A stretch of DNA of 64,000 bases from Piromyces finnis (GCA_002104945.1 MCFH01000013.1:1-64000); one strand, 5' to 3'. Numbered from the stretch's first letter, positions 45,996 through 56,872 are shown. Program-made: numbers and translations. The notes: a model not told the origin generated them from the letters alone.

Positions 45996-46006
45996 ATAAC
46001 AATTAC
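45996..46006 (+). other. Element C self-primer binding site
   Basis: ATAACAATTAC directly after the 5' LTR is exactly complementary to LTR segment 45863-45873. No CCA-complementary TGG site is seen. Confidence 0.65.
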
Positions 46007-46150
46007 CTAACTACTTCAAGAGTACGTTAGGATATCTACCGCCCGAAGAAACTTTGTTGCTACCTTGGTTCAAGAGAGTATTGAAGAAACTTTGTTGCTA
46101 CCTTGGTTCAAGAGAGTATTGAAGAAACTTTGTTGCTACCCTAGCAGAAG

Positions 46151-46186
<36 letters not shown>

Positions 46187-46297
46187 ACTCTGATTAATAT
46201 TATTATTATATAATACAAAACTTGTTCGACACTGTATAACAGATCGAGTTTGAATAACTTTTGTATTAACTAACATCGTTTTTGTAGAAATAGTTTT

Positions 46298-46341
<44 letters not shown>

Positions 46342-46439
46342 ACTTACTTGAAACAGTAGTAAGAAAACATTTTTTATATTTTGTTTTATATTTAACGTTG
46401 GAGGACTTAATTAGTGAGTTTGAAAATTTAAATTTAGAG
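46007..46439 (+). other. Element C leader with 38-bp repeats and poly(A) tracts
   Basis: Two and a half 38-bp tandem units (46045-46139, each starting GAAGAAACTTTGTTGC) are followed by poly(A) of 29 nt (46156-46184) and 34 nt (46306-46339). No ORF with an ATG precedes gag-pol, although its frame is open back through the second A run. Confidence 0.7.
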
Positions 46440-49400
46440 ATGGGTGATAGGACTGTGGGTGTTTCTGGGAATTCGGGGAACATTATTAATGCTCCACCGA
46501 TATTTTCTGGTAAACAAAGAGAATTGGATGGATTTTTAACCAGAGTTGAGTTGGTATTTCGTACTCGACCGACACTGTATAATACAGATCGAGTCAAGGT
46601 CGACTTCGTTATATCATACTTCTCTGGTAAACCTTTGGAATGGGCTTCAGTGTTGATGAAGAATAATAGTGGGGTTTTAAACCATTATGATGAATTTGTA
46701 GATAGGTTGAAGGCTAATTTTGGCAGTTATAGATACGATACCGTTGTAGCTAACGGTAAATTAGATAATCTTCGCCAAAGGAAACTTGGTCAGGTATTAG
46801 ATTACATTACCGAGTTTCAACGTATTAGCCAAAATTCAAGCTTTAATGACAGCGCAAAAATCTACATGTTTCTGAAAGGTTTATTACCACCACTTAGGGA
46901 GAAGTTGGCTTTCATTGAATCAAACCCAACTTCAATTGAACAATTGATTTCTTCAACTATTTTAGTTGAAGATATGATGAAAAGGAATTCTCTAAGTGAA
47001 TTTTATTTTAATGGTAGAAGGGCTAACGATCCTATGGATGTGGATGTATTTAGAATTAGTAGAGAAAATAAACGCAAAAGGTATGTGAATATCCAAGGAT
47101 CAAGTAAAAATTACAATGAAAACATAGACAACTTTGAAGAAGAAAAGAAAAAGGGGTTATGTTTTCTTTGTAAACAACCAGGACATTTAAAATTTAATTG
47201 TCCTAATAGAGTAAAGCCCAGAAAAGTGTTAAGAATTGTGAAAGAAAGGACTCCAAAAATTGTTAATCCAAAAATTTACAAAGTTGGAGTCAAGGGAGTG
47301 AAAAGTGATTTAAACCTTGTGGATTTTTACTTGAGTACCAATGAAGTTTCGGAAGTTAAAATTAAGGTTTTAATTGATTCCGGTTCTGAATTAAATTTCA
47401 TTAATCCAAGTCTTGCTGAAGAACTTGGTATTAATTTGGAAAAAGTGGAACCATTCCGTGTTTCAGGTGTTAGTGATGGAGTTGTTAGTGTTTGGGAAAG
47501 GACTGAGAAGTGCATGCTCCGTTGCAAAAATCACTTCGAAGTAATTCAACTTTATGGATTACAAGTCCCCGGTGTTGATGTTATTCTTGGTTTGCCGTGG
47601 ATAAAGAAGCATAATCCAAATGCTTTCTACGACTCTAAGAAAATCGCTTTTAGTTCTGGTTATTGTGCCAGACACTGTAACAAAGGTAAAAGAAAAAGAA
47701 AACCAAGAAAGAAGTCCAAGAATGATCAATTAGATCATGATGTTCTCGACCGAAGCTTAACCAAAAAACCGAAAGTAGATTCCTCCGTCCCAAACCATGA
47801 AGAAAAAGAATATGTTAAAGGCCGCCTTGTTAGAACCATTAATGATGAAGATGACAGCGATGATGAATATATTAGTTTTAATAAAAAAGTTAAATGTATT
47901 GTAACGAAAATTAATGAAACATGTAATAATGATAATGAATCATGTAGTAATAATAATAATGAAAAGAATATTAATAAAGATAAATTGGTCGCCGTACCAA
48001 CCCAATATTTAGAATTTAGTGAAGTGTTTAACGAAAAAAATTGTGAAGTGTTACCTCCTCATAGACCTTATGATTGTGAAATCAAACTTAAGGATGATTC
48101 AACTTTATTTTATGGACCCTTGTATCCATTAACTGAAGTTGAAAGAGAGGAACTTAAAAAGTATATAGATGAAAATTTAAATAAAGGTTTTATTAGGAAA
48201 TCATCGTCTCCTGCTGGTGCCCCAATTTTGTTTGTTAAAAAGAAGGACGGTTCCTTAAGACTTTGTATTGATTATAGAAGGTTGAATAATATTACCATTC
48301 GTAATTCATATCCTTTACCTTTAATAAGTGACCTTTTGGATAGGGTGAAAAATGCTAAGATTTTTACCAAATTAGACCTTAAATCCGCTTATAATCTTGT
48401 TCGTATTAAAGAAGGTGACGAATACAAAACGGCTTTTCGTACTAGGTATGGTCATTTTGAATATCTGGTTATGCCTTTTGGATTAAAGAATGCACCTGCA
48501 ACTTTTCAACACTTCATTAACGATGTCCTTAGTGACTATTTAGACGATTTTGTTATCTCATATATTGATGATATTCTTATTTATTCTAATAATATCGAAG
48601 AACATCATGAGCATGTTAAAAAGGTACTTAAGAAACTACTTGAAAATAATCTTTATGTTAAATTAGAAAAATGTGAGTTTGATGTTGAGAAAACCACTTT
48701 TCTTGGTTATGTCATTTCAAAGGATGGATTGCAAATGGATGAAAATAAAGTTAAAGCAATTCTCGATTGGCCGGTTCCCAAGAATGTTAAAGAGGTTCAG
48801 TCTTTTATTGGTTTATGCAACTATTACAGAATTTTTATTAAAGACTTTGCTAAAATTGCAAACCCTCTTCACAAACTCACTAGAAAGAATGTTGCTTTTA
48901 ACTGGGTGAAAGAAGATCAGGACGCTTTTATTTTATTAAAATCTCTGTTCACGTCAGCTCCTATTCTGAAACATGCGGATAGTAATAAACAATTTATTGT
49001 AGAAACTGATGCTAGTAATTATGCTGTCGGTGCTATTCTCTCTCAAGAATTTGATGGCAAATTACATCCTATTGCATTTCTTTCTAAAAGTTTGACGAGT
49101 TGTCAAAGAAACTATCCTATATATGACAAGGAACTTTTAGCTATTGTAGTTGCTCTTGAAGAATGGCGTCATTATTTAGAAGGTGCACGCCATCCGTTCA
49201 TAATTTATACTGATCACAAGAATTTAACATTTCCTAGAAAACCTGAAATGTTATCTCAGAGACAAATTAGATGGAATTTGTTCTTATCCAGATTTGATTT
49301 TAAACTCATTTATAGAGCTGGAAAGAAATCCGGTAAGCCTGATATCCTGTCTCGTAGAAGTGACCATTTAGAGAATAATATTAATTCTGATGTTTCTTGT

Positions 49401-50987
49401 CTTACTATTTCGTTTCATCATAGCGATAACAAACCGTTAATCGATTCTATTTTATTAGAACTTAAAAATGACGATTTGTATAATTCTATTGTCCAATTTA
49501 AAATGAATGGTTCTGCATGTAATGCACCTATTAAAAATATTGATAAAGTTATTATTGATAACGAAGGATTTTTGTTATATAATAATCTTATTTATGTTCC
49601 TAAATCTCTTAGGACAAGAGTTTTGGAACTTCATCATGATTCTGTTGCTGCTGGTCATTTCGGTATTAAGAAAACCACTGAACTGATTTCCAGAAACTTT
49701 TGGTGGCCAAGGTTTCATTCAGACGTTAAATCTTTTATCAAATCTTGCGTGACTTGTTGCAAATCCAAAGTCCCCAGACATAAGCCTTATGGATTGTTAT
49801 CCCCTTTGGACACTCCCAGTAGGCCCTGGTCTGATATTTCTATTGATTTTATTGTTGATCTTCCTAAGTCCAGAGATATGACAACTCTCATGGTTGTTGT
49901 CGATAGATTTACTAAATTTGCTCACGCCATTCCTTTACGTTGTCTTCCTACTGCTTCGATTGCTGCTGATGCTTTTATTGCTAATGTCTTCCGTTTGCAT
50001 GGTCTTCCTGATTCCATCATTTCTGATAGAGGCTCGCAATTTACTTCTGACTTTTGGTCAAGACTTTGTGACCTTCTTAATATCAATCATTCATTGTCAA
50101 CTGCTAACCATCCGCAGACAGATGGTCAAACGGAGAGGGTGAACGGCATATTAGAACAATATTTCCGTTGTTTTATCAATAAAAAGCAGAATAACTGGGT
50201 TGATCTTATCCCGTTTGCTGAATTTGCTTATAATAATACTTTACAGCAATCTATAAATCAATCCCCATTCTTTGCTAATTATGGTTTTCATCCAAAGTTC
50301 AGCTTGGAAATCCCGGCTAATGATAGACCTAGTAGAGCTGAACAAAGAGTAATTGATATGAATGAAAACTTTAAATTATTAAAAGAAAACTTAGAAAAAG
50401 CAAAAGAAACATATAAGAAATATGCCGATATGAAGAGAATGATTCCCCCGGAGTTCGAAGTGGGAAAGAAGGTATGGTTATTGAAAGATTCTCCTGGAAC
50501 TAACCTAAAGAGAAAATTAGCACCTCAAATGCTTGGCCCATTTGAGATAATTGAAAAAGTTAGTTCTCTCGCTTTCAAATTGAAACTTCCAAAGACAATG
50601 AGATGTCATCCAGTCTTTCATGTTTCATTGTTAGAACCATACTTTGAAAACAAGTTTAACGACAGGTCTAATCGTAGGAAGAGGAACGTTCACCTTAACA
50701 CAGATTTAATTGAAAAAATTCCAGAGAAAATTGAAAAGATGAAATCTGTTAATGGTGAAACATTTTATAAGTTATCATGGAAAGGATTTGACAAATCCAC
50801 TTGGATTTCTGAAGATCAGATTCCAGATAAACAATTAATACAAGAGTTTGAAAGAAACTCTAAAAAGTCAAAATATAAGTCGAACGACTCCTCCATGAAA
50901 ATTAGAAAGAATAAAGTTAGTAATCTAATCAAGCACAGATACCAACCATTTGTAATTGAAATTCCTTCGAGAAAAGATTCCTTATAA
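46440..50987 (+). CDS. Element C Gag-Pol polyprotein (chromovirus type)
   Basis: About 1,515 residues from ATG at 46440 (MGDRTVGVSG); the frame is open upstream, and a TTG at 46398 is an unlikely start in a eukaryote. Order (residues counted from 46440): Gag capsid (to about 230), CCHC knuckle CFLCKQPGHLKFNC (about 240), retropepsin VLIDSGSELNF (about 310), RT LRLCIDYRRLN (about 605) with active site SYIDDILIYS (about 710), RNase H VETDASNYAVG and YTDHKNLTF, integrase zinc module HHDSVAAGHFG...CVTCC (about 1065-1110), triad in ISIDFIVDLP, ISDRGSQFTS, HPQTDGQTERVN, GPY/F (LGPFEII) and a chromodomain (YKLSWKGFDKSTWISEDQI). No break seen. Gag and Pol are one frame, as in Tf1. Confidence 0.95.
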   Translation: MGDRTVGVSGNSGNIINAPPIFSGKQRELDGFLTRVELVFRTRPTLYNTDRVKVDFVISYFSGKPLEWASVLMKNNSGVLNHYDEFVDRLKANFGSYRYDTVVANGKLDNLRQRKLGQVLDYITEFQRISQNSSFNDSAKIYMFLKGLLPPLREKLAFIESNPTSIEQLISSTILVEDMMKRNSLSEFYFNGRRANDPMDVDVFRISRENKRKRYVNIQGSSKNYNENIDNFEEEKKKGLCFLCKQPGHLKFNCPNRVKPRKVLRIVKERTPKIVNPKIYKVGVKGVKSDLNLVDFYLSTNEVSEVKIKVLIDSGSELNFINPSLAEELGINLEKVEPFRVSGVSDGVVSVWERTEKCMLRCKNHFEVIQLYGLQVPGVDVILGLPWIKKHNPNAFYDSKKIAFSSGYCARHCNKGKRKRKPRKKSKNDQLDHDVLDRSLTKKPKVDSSVPNHEEKEYVKGRLVRTINDEDDSDDEYISFNKKVKCIVTKINETCNNDNESCSNNNNEKNINKDKLVAVPTQYLEFSEVFNEKNCEVLPPHRPYDCEIKLKDDSTLFYGPLYPLTEVEREELKKYIDENLNKGFIRKSSSPAGAPILFVKKKDGSLRLCIDYRRLNNITIRNSYPLPLISDLLDRVKNAKIFTKLDLKSAYNLVRIKEGDEYKTAFRTRYGHFEYLVMPFGLKNAPATFQHFINDVLSDYLDDFVISYIDDILIYSNNIEEHHEHVKKVLKKLLENNLYVKLEKCEFDVEKTTFLGYVISKDGLQMDENKVKAILDWPVPKNVKEVQSFIGLCNYYRIFIKDFAKIANPLHKLTRKNVAFNWVKEDQDAFILLKSLFTSAPILKHADSNKQFIVETDASNYAVGAILSQEFDGKLHPIAFLSKSLTSCQRNYPIYDKELLAIVVALEEWRHYLEGARHPFIIYTDHKNLTFPRKPEMLSQRQIRWNLFLSRFDFKLIYRAGKKSGKPDILSRRSDHLENNINSDVSCLTISFHHSDNKPLIDSILLELKNDDLYNSIVQFKMNGSACNAPIKNIDKVIIDNEGFLLYNNLIYVPKSLRTRVLELHHDSVAAGHFGIKKTTELISRNFWWPRFHSDVKSFIKSCVTCCKSKVPRHKPYGLLSPLDTPSRPWSDISIDFIVDLPKSRDMTTLMVVVDRFTKFAHAIPLRCLPTASIAADAFIANVFRLHGLPDSIISDRGSQFTSDFWSRLCDLLNINHSLSTANHPQTDGQTERVNGILEQYFRCFINKKQNNWVDLIPFAEFAYNNTLQQSINQSPFFANYGFHPKFSLEIPANDRPSRAEQRVIDMNENFKLLKENLEKAKETYKKYADMKRMIPPEFEVGKKVWLLKDSPGTNLKRKLAPQMLGPFEIIEKVSSLAFKLKLPKTMRCHPVFHVSLLEPYFENKFNDRSNRRKRNVHLNTDLIEKIPEKIEKMKSVNGETFYKLSWKGFDKSTWISEDQIPDKQLIQEFERNSKKSKYKSNDSSMKIRKNKVSNLIKHRYQPFVIEIPSRKDSL

Positions 50988-51023
50988 ATTAATCTCGCAG
51001 GAGCTCGACTTAGAGAGAGAGAT

Positions 51024-51627
51024 TGTAAAGATATCAAACGCCTCTGTTTGATATCTTTAATGTAACTTAAGCCACAAGTATTATTGTTTAAGTTACACAA
51101 ATTATATTCAGAAAAAGAAAATGAGACATAATTTATTTATTAATAATTAAAGTTTAAAACAAAATAAATTATTAATTTATTTTTAATGTTTAACAAGTAA
51201 ATTAATATTCTCAATTTAAATCCCTAGTTTTAGTATTGTTTTTTTATAGAAATAGATAAATAATAAATGATTAATATATCAATAATACATGGGCACATAT
51301 TCAAATTAAATGGTACTTAATTTGAATTGCCAATTGTATTTTACTAAAAATAGTTATAGTTTAAATATTTATTAATAATTAAGATTTTAGTGTAGATTTT
51401 AAATAATAATATATAAGAAATAAATAGTTATAATATAATATAAATGTATTTAGGAAAAATATAAATAGAAGATATTTTTCATCATTTTATCGATGTAATT
51501 GTTATTAATAAAATTTCTATTATAATAAAAGATATTTTTAATAAAACAATTTTTTATTTTATTTTAAATTTTGTGTTATTGTAATAGAATAGATATCCTA
51601 ATCTATTCTTTCTGTGTCAGCATTACA
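51024..51627 (+). repeat. Element C 3' LTR
   Basis: 604 bp, reads the same as 45392-45995, ends CAGCATTACA, then TATCT target duplication. Confidence 0.93.
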
Positions 51628-51637
51628 TATCTTCACA

Positions 51638-52032
51638 ACGCCCTCCCTAGGAATTCGTATTCCAGACGAATTCTAGAAACTGGAGCGAGAAATAAAAATT
51701 TTTGATTTTAAAAAATTTTTACGAGAGGAATAATTTCAAAAGGTCACTTGGCCATTGTGAGATTTTTGAAATTTCACTTTTTGAAAAATTTCTTTGTTGA
51801 TAAAATTTTAATAATAAAATTGATAAAGTAAGATTTAAAAATGATAATAGAAATAAAAAAAATTAAGTTTTAATATAATAATTGAAAAATATTAAAAGTA
51901 AAAATTTTGAAATGTTGAAATTTCAAAATTTTGTGATGAGTTAAATTTCGAAATTTAGTTGTTATAAAAATTTTTTGTAATTGTTGTAAAAGTTATTTTT
52001 AGAGAATTATTGACTTATTAATATAGTAATAA
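51638..52032 (-). other. Element D 3' untranslated region
   Basis: About 395 bp between the pol stop and the 3' LTR. It holds the polypurine tract beside the LTR and an inverted pair GAATTCGT/ACGAATTC at about 51652-51672. AT-rich, no ORF. Confidence 0.6.
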
Positions 52033-54550
52033 TTAATTATATGCTATAGAAGCATAATGACGTCCACTTTTTAAATATTTTTGATAAATGAATTGGTTGC
52101 GTGGATTGTCTTCTACTTCACTTGCTGGTACCCAATTGTAAGTAGGGCGGTACTTATATCGAATTTTATATTCATATCGTTGTTGTTTATAATTGGTACG
52201 GAATCCAGATATTTCCACTATATCTTTTATTGATTCTGGATCCGCAGTTCTATTTAAAAATTCTTTTGGAGTTGGTTTATAAGGTTCTAACTCAGATACA
52301 TGAAATATTGGATAGTGTTTGGGGAAAGGTGATTTTTTGATATCAATTTCATAATTGTTATTTCTTAAAACTTGTGTTATTTTATATGGACCATATTTGC
52401 AAGGAGCTAATTTGGAACTATTTTCAATATTTAAAGAAGGTGGGGCTTGAATCCAAACTAGATCATCAATTTTAAATTTTGGAGCTTCTAAACAACTTTT
52501 ATCCACTCTTCTTTTATACAATTCTTTGGAACGTAGTAACACTTCTTTTATGTGGTTGAATGCATCATTAACGTTTTGAACTAGTTTATGATTAATATTA
52601 CATTGTGGTAATAGGGTCATTTCATCCATCGGAGGATGAAAACCATAATTAATGAAGAATGGTGTTTCTTTGGTTGATTCATTAACAGCATTGTTATAAG
52701 CGAATTCTGCAAGTGGAAGCCAGTCAACCCAATTGTCATGATAAAAAGACTTGGAATAACATCTAAGATACTGTTCAATAAAAGAATTTGACCTCTCGAC
52801 CTGTCCAACAGTTTCATGATGGTCAGTAGTAGCTATTCTTGGATGAATATATAATAAATCCAAAAATTCGAGCCAAACATCACTTGTGAATTGTGAGCCT
52901 CTATCAGTATATAAGTCATAAGGGAGACCATGTAGACGATATACATTGTTTAAAAAAGCTTTAGCAGTTTGTGCTGCATTTGGAACTTGTTTAAACGGAA
53001 CTAGGTGAATCATTTTGGAAAAGCGGTCAACCACTACCATAATAACGGTGTATCCTTTAGACTCAGGAAGGCCACAAAGAAAGTCAATTTCTATAGATTT
53101 CCATGGACGTTCTGGAGTATCTAAGGGTTGTAATTTTCCATACTTACGATGTCTAGTTACTTTATTTCTTGCGCATGTTTCACAAGAATTAACAAATTTA
53201 GTGACATCATCCTTCATTTTAGGCCACCAAAAATTTCGAGTTATCAATTCTAAAGTTCTTTTTATACCGAGATGTCCAGCAGAGGGTTGTTCATGATATT
53301 TCATAAGAACATCTAAACGTAGTTTTTCAGGAATATAAACTAAGTTGTTATATAGAATAAGATTATTTTTTAATTCAAACTTGTTCATTTTCCTAAATGG
53401 TTTATAAGCTTTTTGGTCATTATATGGGCTGAAATATAACATAATATCCTTAGCGGTTTCATCATTCTTTAAGTATTGAATAACTTGTTCCAAGAAGTTA
53501 CTCATAATACCTATGAAGCTTGGTATGAGTTTTACATTTTTTGAGTCTAAAATAAATTCTGGCTTTACTTCATAAGTCTTATCCATGTAATCAGGTCTGC
53601 GAGATAGACTATCAGGTTTACCATTCTTACGACCTTGTCTGTATATAAGTTCAAAATCGTATTCTTGAAAGAAAAGGTGCCAGCGATGTTGTCTTTGATT
53701 ACCTACCTTTCCTCCAAGAGTATAAAGTAAGTTTCTATGATCAGTGTAAACTTTTATTTTGTACTTAGCACCAAGAAGAAGGTGCCTCCAAGTAGAGAAA
53801 GAATCCTTAATGGCTAATAATTCTTTATCTGTTATAGAATAGTTAACTTCAGAACTACTGAGACTTCTGGAATAGTAAGCAACAGGATGTAAACAATTTT
53901 CTGAATCATATTGAGATAGTATAGAACCAATAGCAACATTACTTGCATCACATTCTAAAATATATTGTTTTTGAGGATCAGGATGTGATAAAATAGGTGC
54001 GGAAGTTAAACGAGTTTTTAAAATGTTAAATGAGGATTCACATTCTGTAGACCACTTGAACTTTGCATTCTTTTTTGTTAAGTTGTGGAGGGGTTTAGCC
54101 AAGTCTGCAAAATTCATTACAAAGCGTCTATAATAGTTACAAAGACCTAAAAATCTTTGTACATTCTTAACTGTGGTAGGAGTAGGCCAATTTTTGATTG
54201 ATTCTATCTTTTTTGGGTCGGTAGCAATTCCTGAACCTGAAATAACATACCCTAAGAATTCAACTTGTGGTTTGTCGAATTCACATTTAGGAAGCTTAGC
54301 GTATAGATTATTTTCTAATAATTTTGAAAGAACTTCACGTACATGTTGGTGGTGTTCTTCTAAGGTTTTTGAAAATATAAGAATATCATCCAAATAGAGA
54401 ATAACAGATTTTTCTAAGAAAGGTCTGAGAACAGAATTTGTAAATGCCTGGAAAGTAGCAGGAGCATTACGTAAACCAAATGGCATCACTAAATATTCAT
54501 AGTGACCAAATTACCAAATTTTGTGCGAAAAGCAGTTTTATATTCGTCAC
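52033..54550 (-). pseudogene. Element D RT (palm), RNase H, integrase and chromodomain
   Basis: The open frame of 818 residues starts at the RT motif MPFGLRNAPATFQ. Active site ILYLDDILIFSK is near residues 30-40. RNase H has LECDASNVAIGS and YTDHRNLLY. Integrase has YHEQPSAGHLG...CETCA, then Asp in EIDFLCGLPES, Asp in YTDRGSQFTSD and Glu in HHETVGQVERSN. A GPY/F module (YGPYKITQ) and a chromodomain-like tail (YEYKIRYKYRPTYNWVPASEV) close it. It is separated from the upstream pol frame by an 8-bp tandem duplication of AATTTGGT at about 54505-54520, the only lesion I see in D. Confidence 0.9.
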
Positions 54551-55850
54551 CATTTCTTATTCTAACTAAATTATAAGCAGAGCGTAAGTCGAGCTTGGTG
54601 AAATAATTTGCACCTTTGACACGTTCTATAATGTCGGTAATAAGCGGTATTGGGTAGGAATTACGTATCGTTACAGAATTGAGTTTTTTATAATCAATAC
54701 AAACTCTAAGAGTACCATCTTTCTTTTTCTGGAACACCACTGGATATCCTGCGGGTGATTCGGATGGTCTAATAAAGCCTTTTTCTAAATTTTCCTTGAT
54801 ATACTCTTCTAAAACTTTTGATTCTTCTTCTGATAAAGGATAGATGGGACCATAATGAAGAGTAGCATCTTTTTCTAGTACTATTTTGCAATCTGTAATT
54901 CTATGTGACGGTAGTTTATCAGCTTCTTGTTTGCTGAAAACTTTTGCCAAATCTCGATAGGGTTCTGGAATATCCTCAATAGTATGTTCTTCTAAATTGC
55001 TTACTTTTTCTGGTTTTTCGGACAAAAAAGTATGAATTAAATAATTATAATTATATCCATCATAATTATTTTTATTTAATATAACTTTTTTAGAAAATTT
55101 GGAACGTTTAGATTTGAATTTGTGGAATCGACCATTTTTCTTCTTCTTAAAGGTTTTGGATCTGAAATTAAAATTATGAATTTTATTTTTTAAATTATAA
55201 AAAGTAGCGGAATATTTTTTATCATTATTTGCACCTGTAGAAGTGGTAGGTGTAGTATTCTTATCATTTCTATTATAAGAAATGAATTTTTCTAAATTTA
55301 AAAACTTAGTAGCATGCTTCATATTGAATTTCTTTTTGTTAAAATCATATTTTAAATTTGAATATAAATATTTTTTATTATAATTATAATGAATTTCATA
55401 TTTGGACATGAATATATTTCCAAATAATAAATCTGTCGGAATATAATCCGCTAGTAAAAATTTTTCTTTGAAATTGATGAAATGAAATTTATTGTTGATA
55501 AATAGTTTTAACTGGAAGTTTAGGTTGATATATTCATCAAGTTCAATTGAAGTACCACTGATACCTTGTACAGTGATAACATTATTCATTTTATGAGGAT
55601 GTAATTGTAATGTACGTAATAGTTTGTACGACATAAAATTACAATAAGATCCACTATCTAATAGTGATGTACATATAGTTTTATTATGTATTTTATTTGT
55701 TCCTCCATTATTGGATAATATATATGTATTAAAAGTAAAGAATGTTGAAGGTAACGTATTATCTTTATTGATAGTGGGAAAAGTGTAGTTTAATATTTTT
55801 ATATTCGAGTGGTGATGGGACTTCAATGGAAGTCCTTTATTTAGTTTTTT
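54489..55850 (-). pseudogene. Element D protease and RT fingers, entered by -1 frameshift
   Basis: This pol frame has no ATG near its start; it opens just upstream of the gag stop and is entered from gag by a -1 shift at 55844-55850. Retropepsin is near residues 45-150 (TSLLDSGSYCNFMSYK). A basic low-complexity stretch follows, then the RT start (LRVCIDYKKLNSVTIRNSYPIPL) and [20 protein letters not shown]. The 8-bp duplication then diverts it to a stop. Without that duplication it would run on in frame with 52033-54489. Confidence 0.88.
55818..55850 (-). promoter_or_regulatory. Element D gag-pol -1 ribosomal frameshift signal
   Basis: On the sense strand: slippery heptamer A_AAA_AAC in the gag frame (55844-55850), immediately followed by the gag stop TAA. 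An 8-nt spacer runs from 55843 to 55836, then a perfect 7-bp hairpin GGACTTC-CATT-GAAGTCC (55835 to 55818). A -1 slip moves ribosomes exactly into the pol frame. Heptamer, spacer and stem all fit known retroviral -1 sites. Confidence 0.8.
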
Positions 55851-56872
55851 GAACTAATTTTTTGAGCCTTATAATTGTTGTTATAGTAATTATTATTATG
55901 TTTTTGGAAGTTATTGCTATTGTTATTGTTATTGTTATTGTTGTTGTATGGTCTGTGGTGGTTGAAATGTGAATTTCTTTTCTTATTAGATTTGGAACTG
56001 GAAGACTGGGTAATCTTATTCTTTGTAGAAAGAGAACTTTCAATCAAAATACATCTAGTTATAATGGACTCCATAGTGGTTGGAAATACCTCCATCTTTT
56101 CAATTTCTTCCTGATATTTTGGATGTAACCCATTGTAAAAGATTAAAGATAATGCTTCTTCATTCCATTTAAATTGTTGTGAAAGAGAGCGGAATTCCTC
56201 GATATAATCATTTATTTTACCATATTGTTGTTTTAAACGCATTATTTTGATTTTAGCTATCTTGTAACTAGCAACATTTGAGAAAGCAATTCTTAGTCCA
56301 TCCAACAATTCTTGCATGGTAGATGGATAAATATTATCCTTGTACTTGGCAAGATACCAATTTCTAGCAGCATCACGAAGACGGGATTGTACAAAATTAA
56401 TTTTTGTTTCTTCTGGTAAAGTTCGATTTGGTAGAGTTTTAAAAGTATCTTCACATAATTGACAAAATAGATCGGTCTCACTAGTCTTACCGGAAAACAT
56501 ACCTGGATCTGGGACTTGAGTAATTGGGGTAGCAAAACGACCTCTCATGATAACATCATGATCTAAGTCAAATCTTGTTGAAGTAGATTCATCATCTCTA
56601 AAGGCAGTAGGTCTTGGAGTAGCTATCCTATCATAGTTGGTATGTAACAATGGATGTTCATCTTCATTCTGAGTAACTTGACTATTATTCATACTGGTTA
56701 ATACTCCCATGATTTCATTTAAACGATTGTTCACATCATTGGAAAAATTTTGAAAATCTTCACGGAAAACCAAATTTTCATTGATACCCTCAATGATATC
56801 TTTGGCAGTCTGAGTAGCATCCTCTCTAAGTTGGTTTACCTCGTCTGGGAAGTTAGAAACTGGAGTGAACAT
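55841..56872 (-). CDS. Element D Gag
   Basis: The 343-residue frame starts with ATG at 56872 (MFTPVSNFPDEV). The N-terminal 70 residues are helical. The retrotransposon Gag capsid lies around residues 110-270 (KINFVQSRLRDAARNWYLAKY, KIKIMRLKQQYGKINDYIEEFRSLSQQF). The C-terminus is basic and then a run of ten Asn with flanking Asn/Tyr, with no CCHC knuckle. The stop follows the slippery heptamer. The frame appears intact. Confidence 0.88.
   Translation of the reverse strand: MFTPVSNFPDEVNQLREDATQTAKDIIEGINENLVFREDFQNFSNDVNNRLNEIMGVLTSMNNSQVTQNEDEHPLLHTNYDRIATPRPTAFRDDESTSTRFDLDHDVIMRGRFATPITQVPDPGMFSGKTSETDLFCQLCEDTFKTLPNRTLPEETKINFVQSRLRDAARNWYLAKYKDNIYPSTMQELLDGLRIAFSNVASYKIAKIKIMRLKQQYGKINDYIEEFRSLSQQFKWNEEALSLIFYNGLHPKYQEEIEKMEVFPTTMESIITRCILIESSLSTKNKITQSSSSKSNKKRNSHFNHHRPYNNNNNNNNNSNNFQKHNNNYYNNNYKAQKISSKN

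Larger units (their letters stand above)
45392..51627 (+). mobile_element. Ty3/Gypsy element C, intact and probably young
   Basis: Two 604-bp LTRs (45392-45995, 51024-51627) that read identically, a 5-bp target duplication TATCT (45387-45391, 51628-51632), self-primer site, leader, a complete Gag-Pol frame and polypurine tract TTAGAGAGAGAGAT. Everything needed for an autonomous chromovirus seems present. It sits inside the 3' LTR of element D. Confidence 0.95.
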
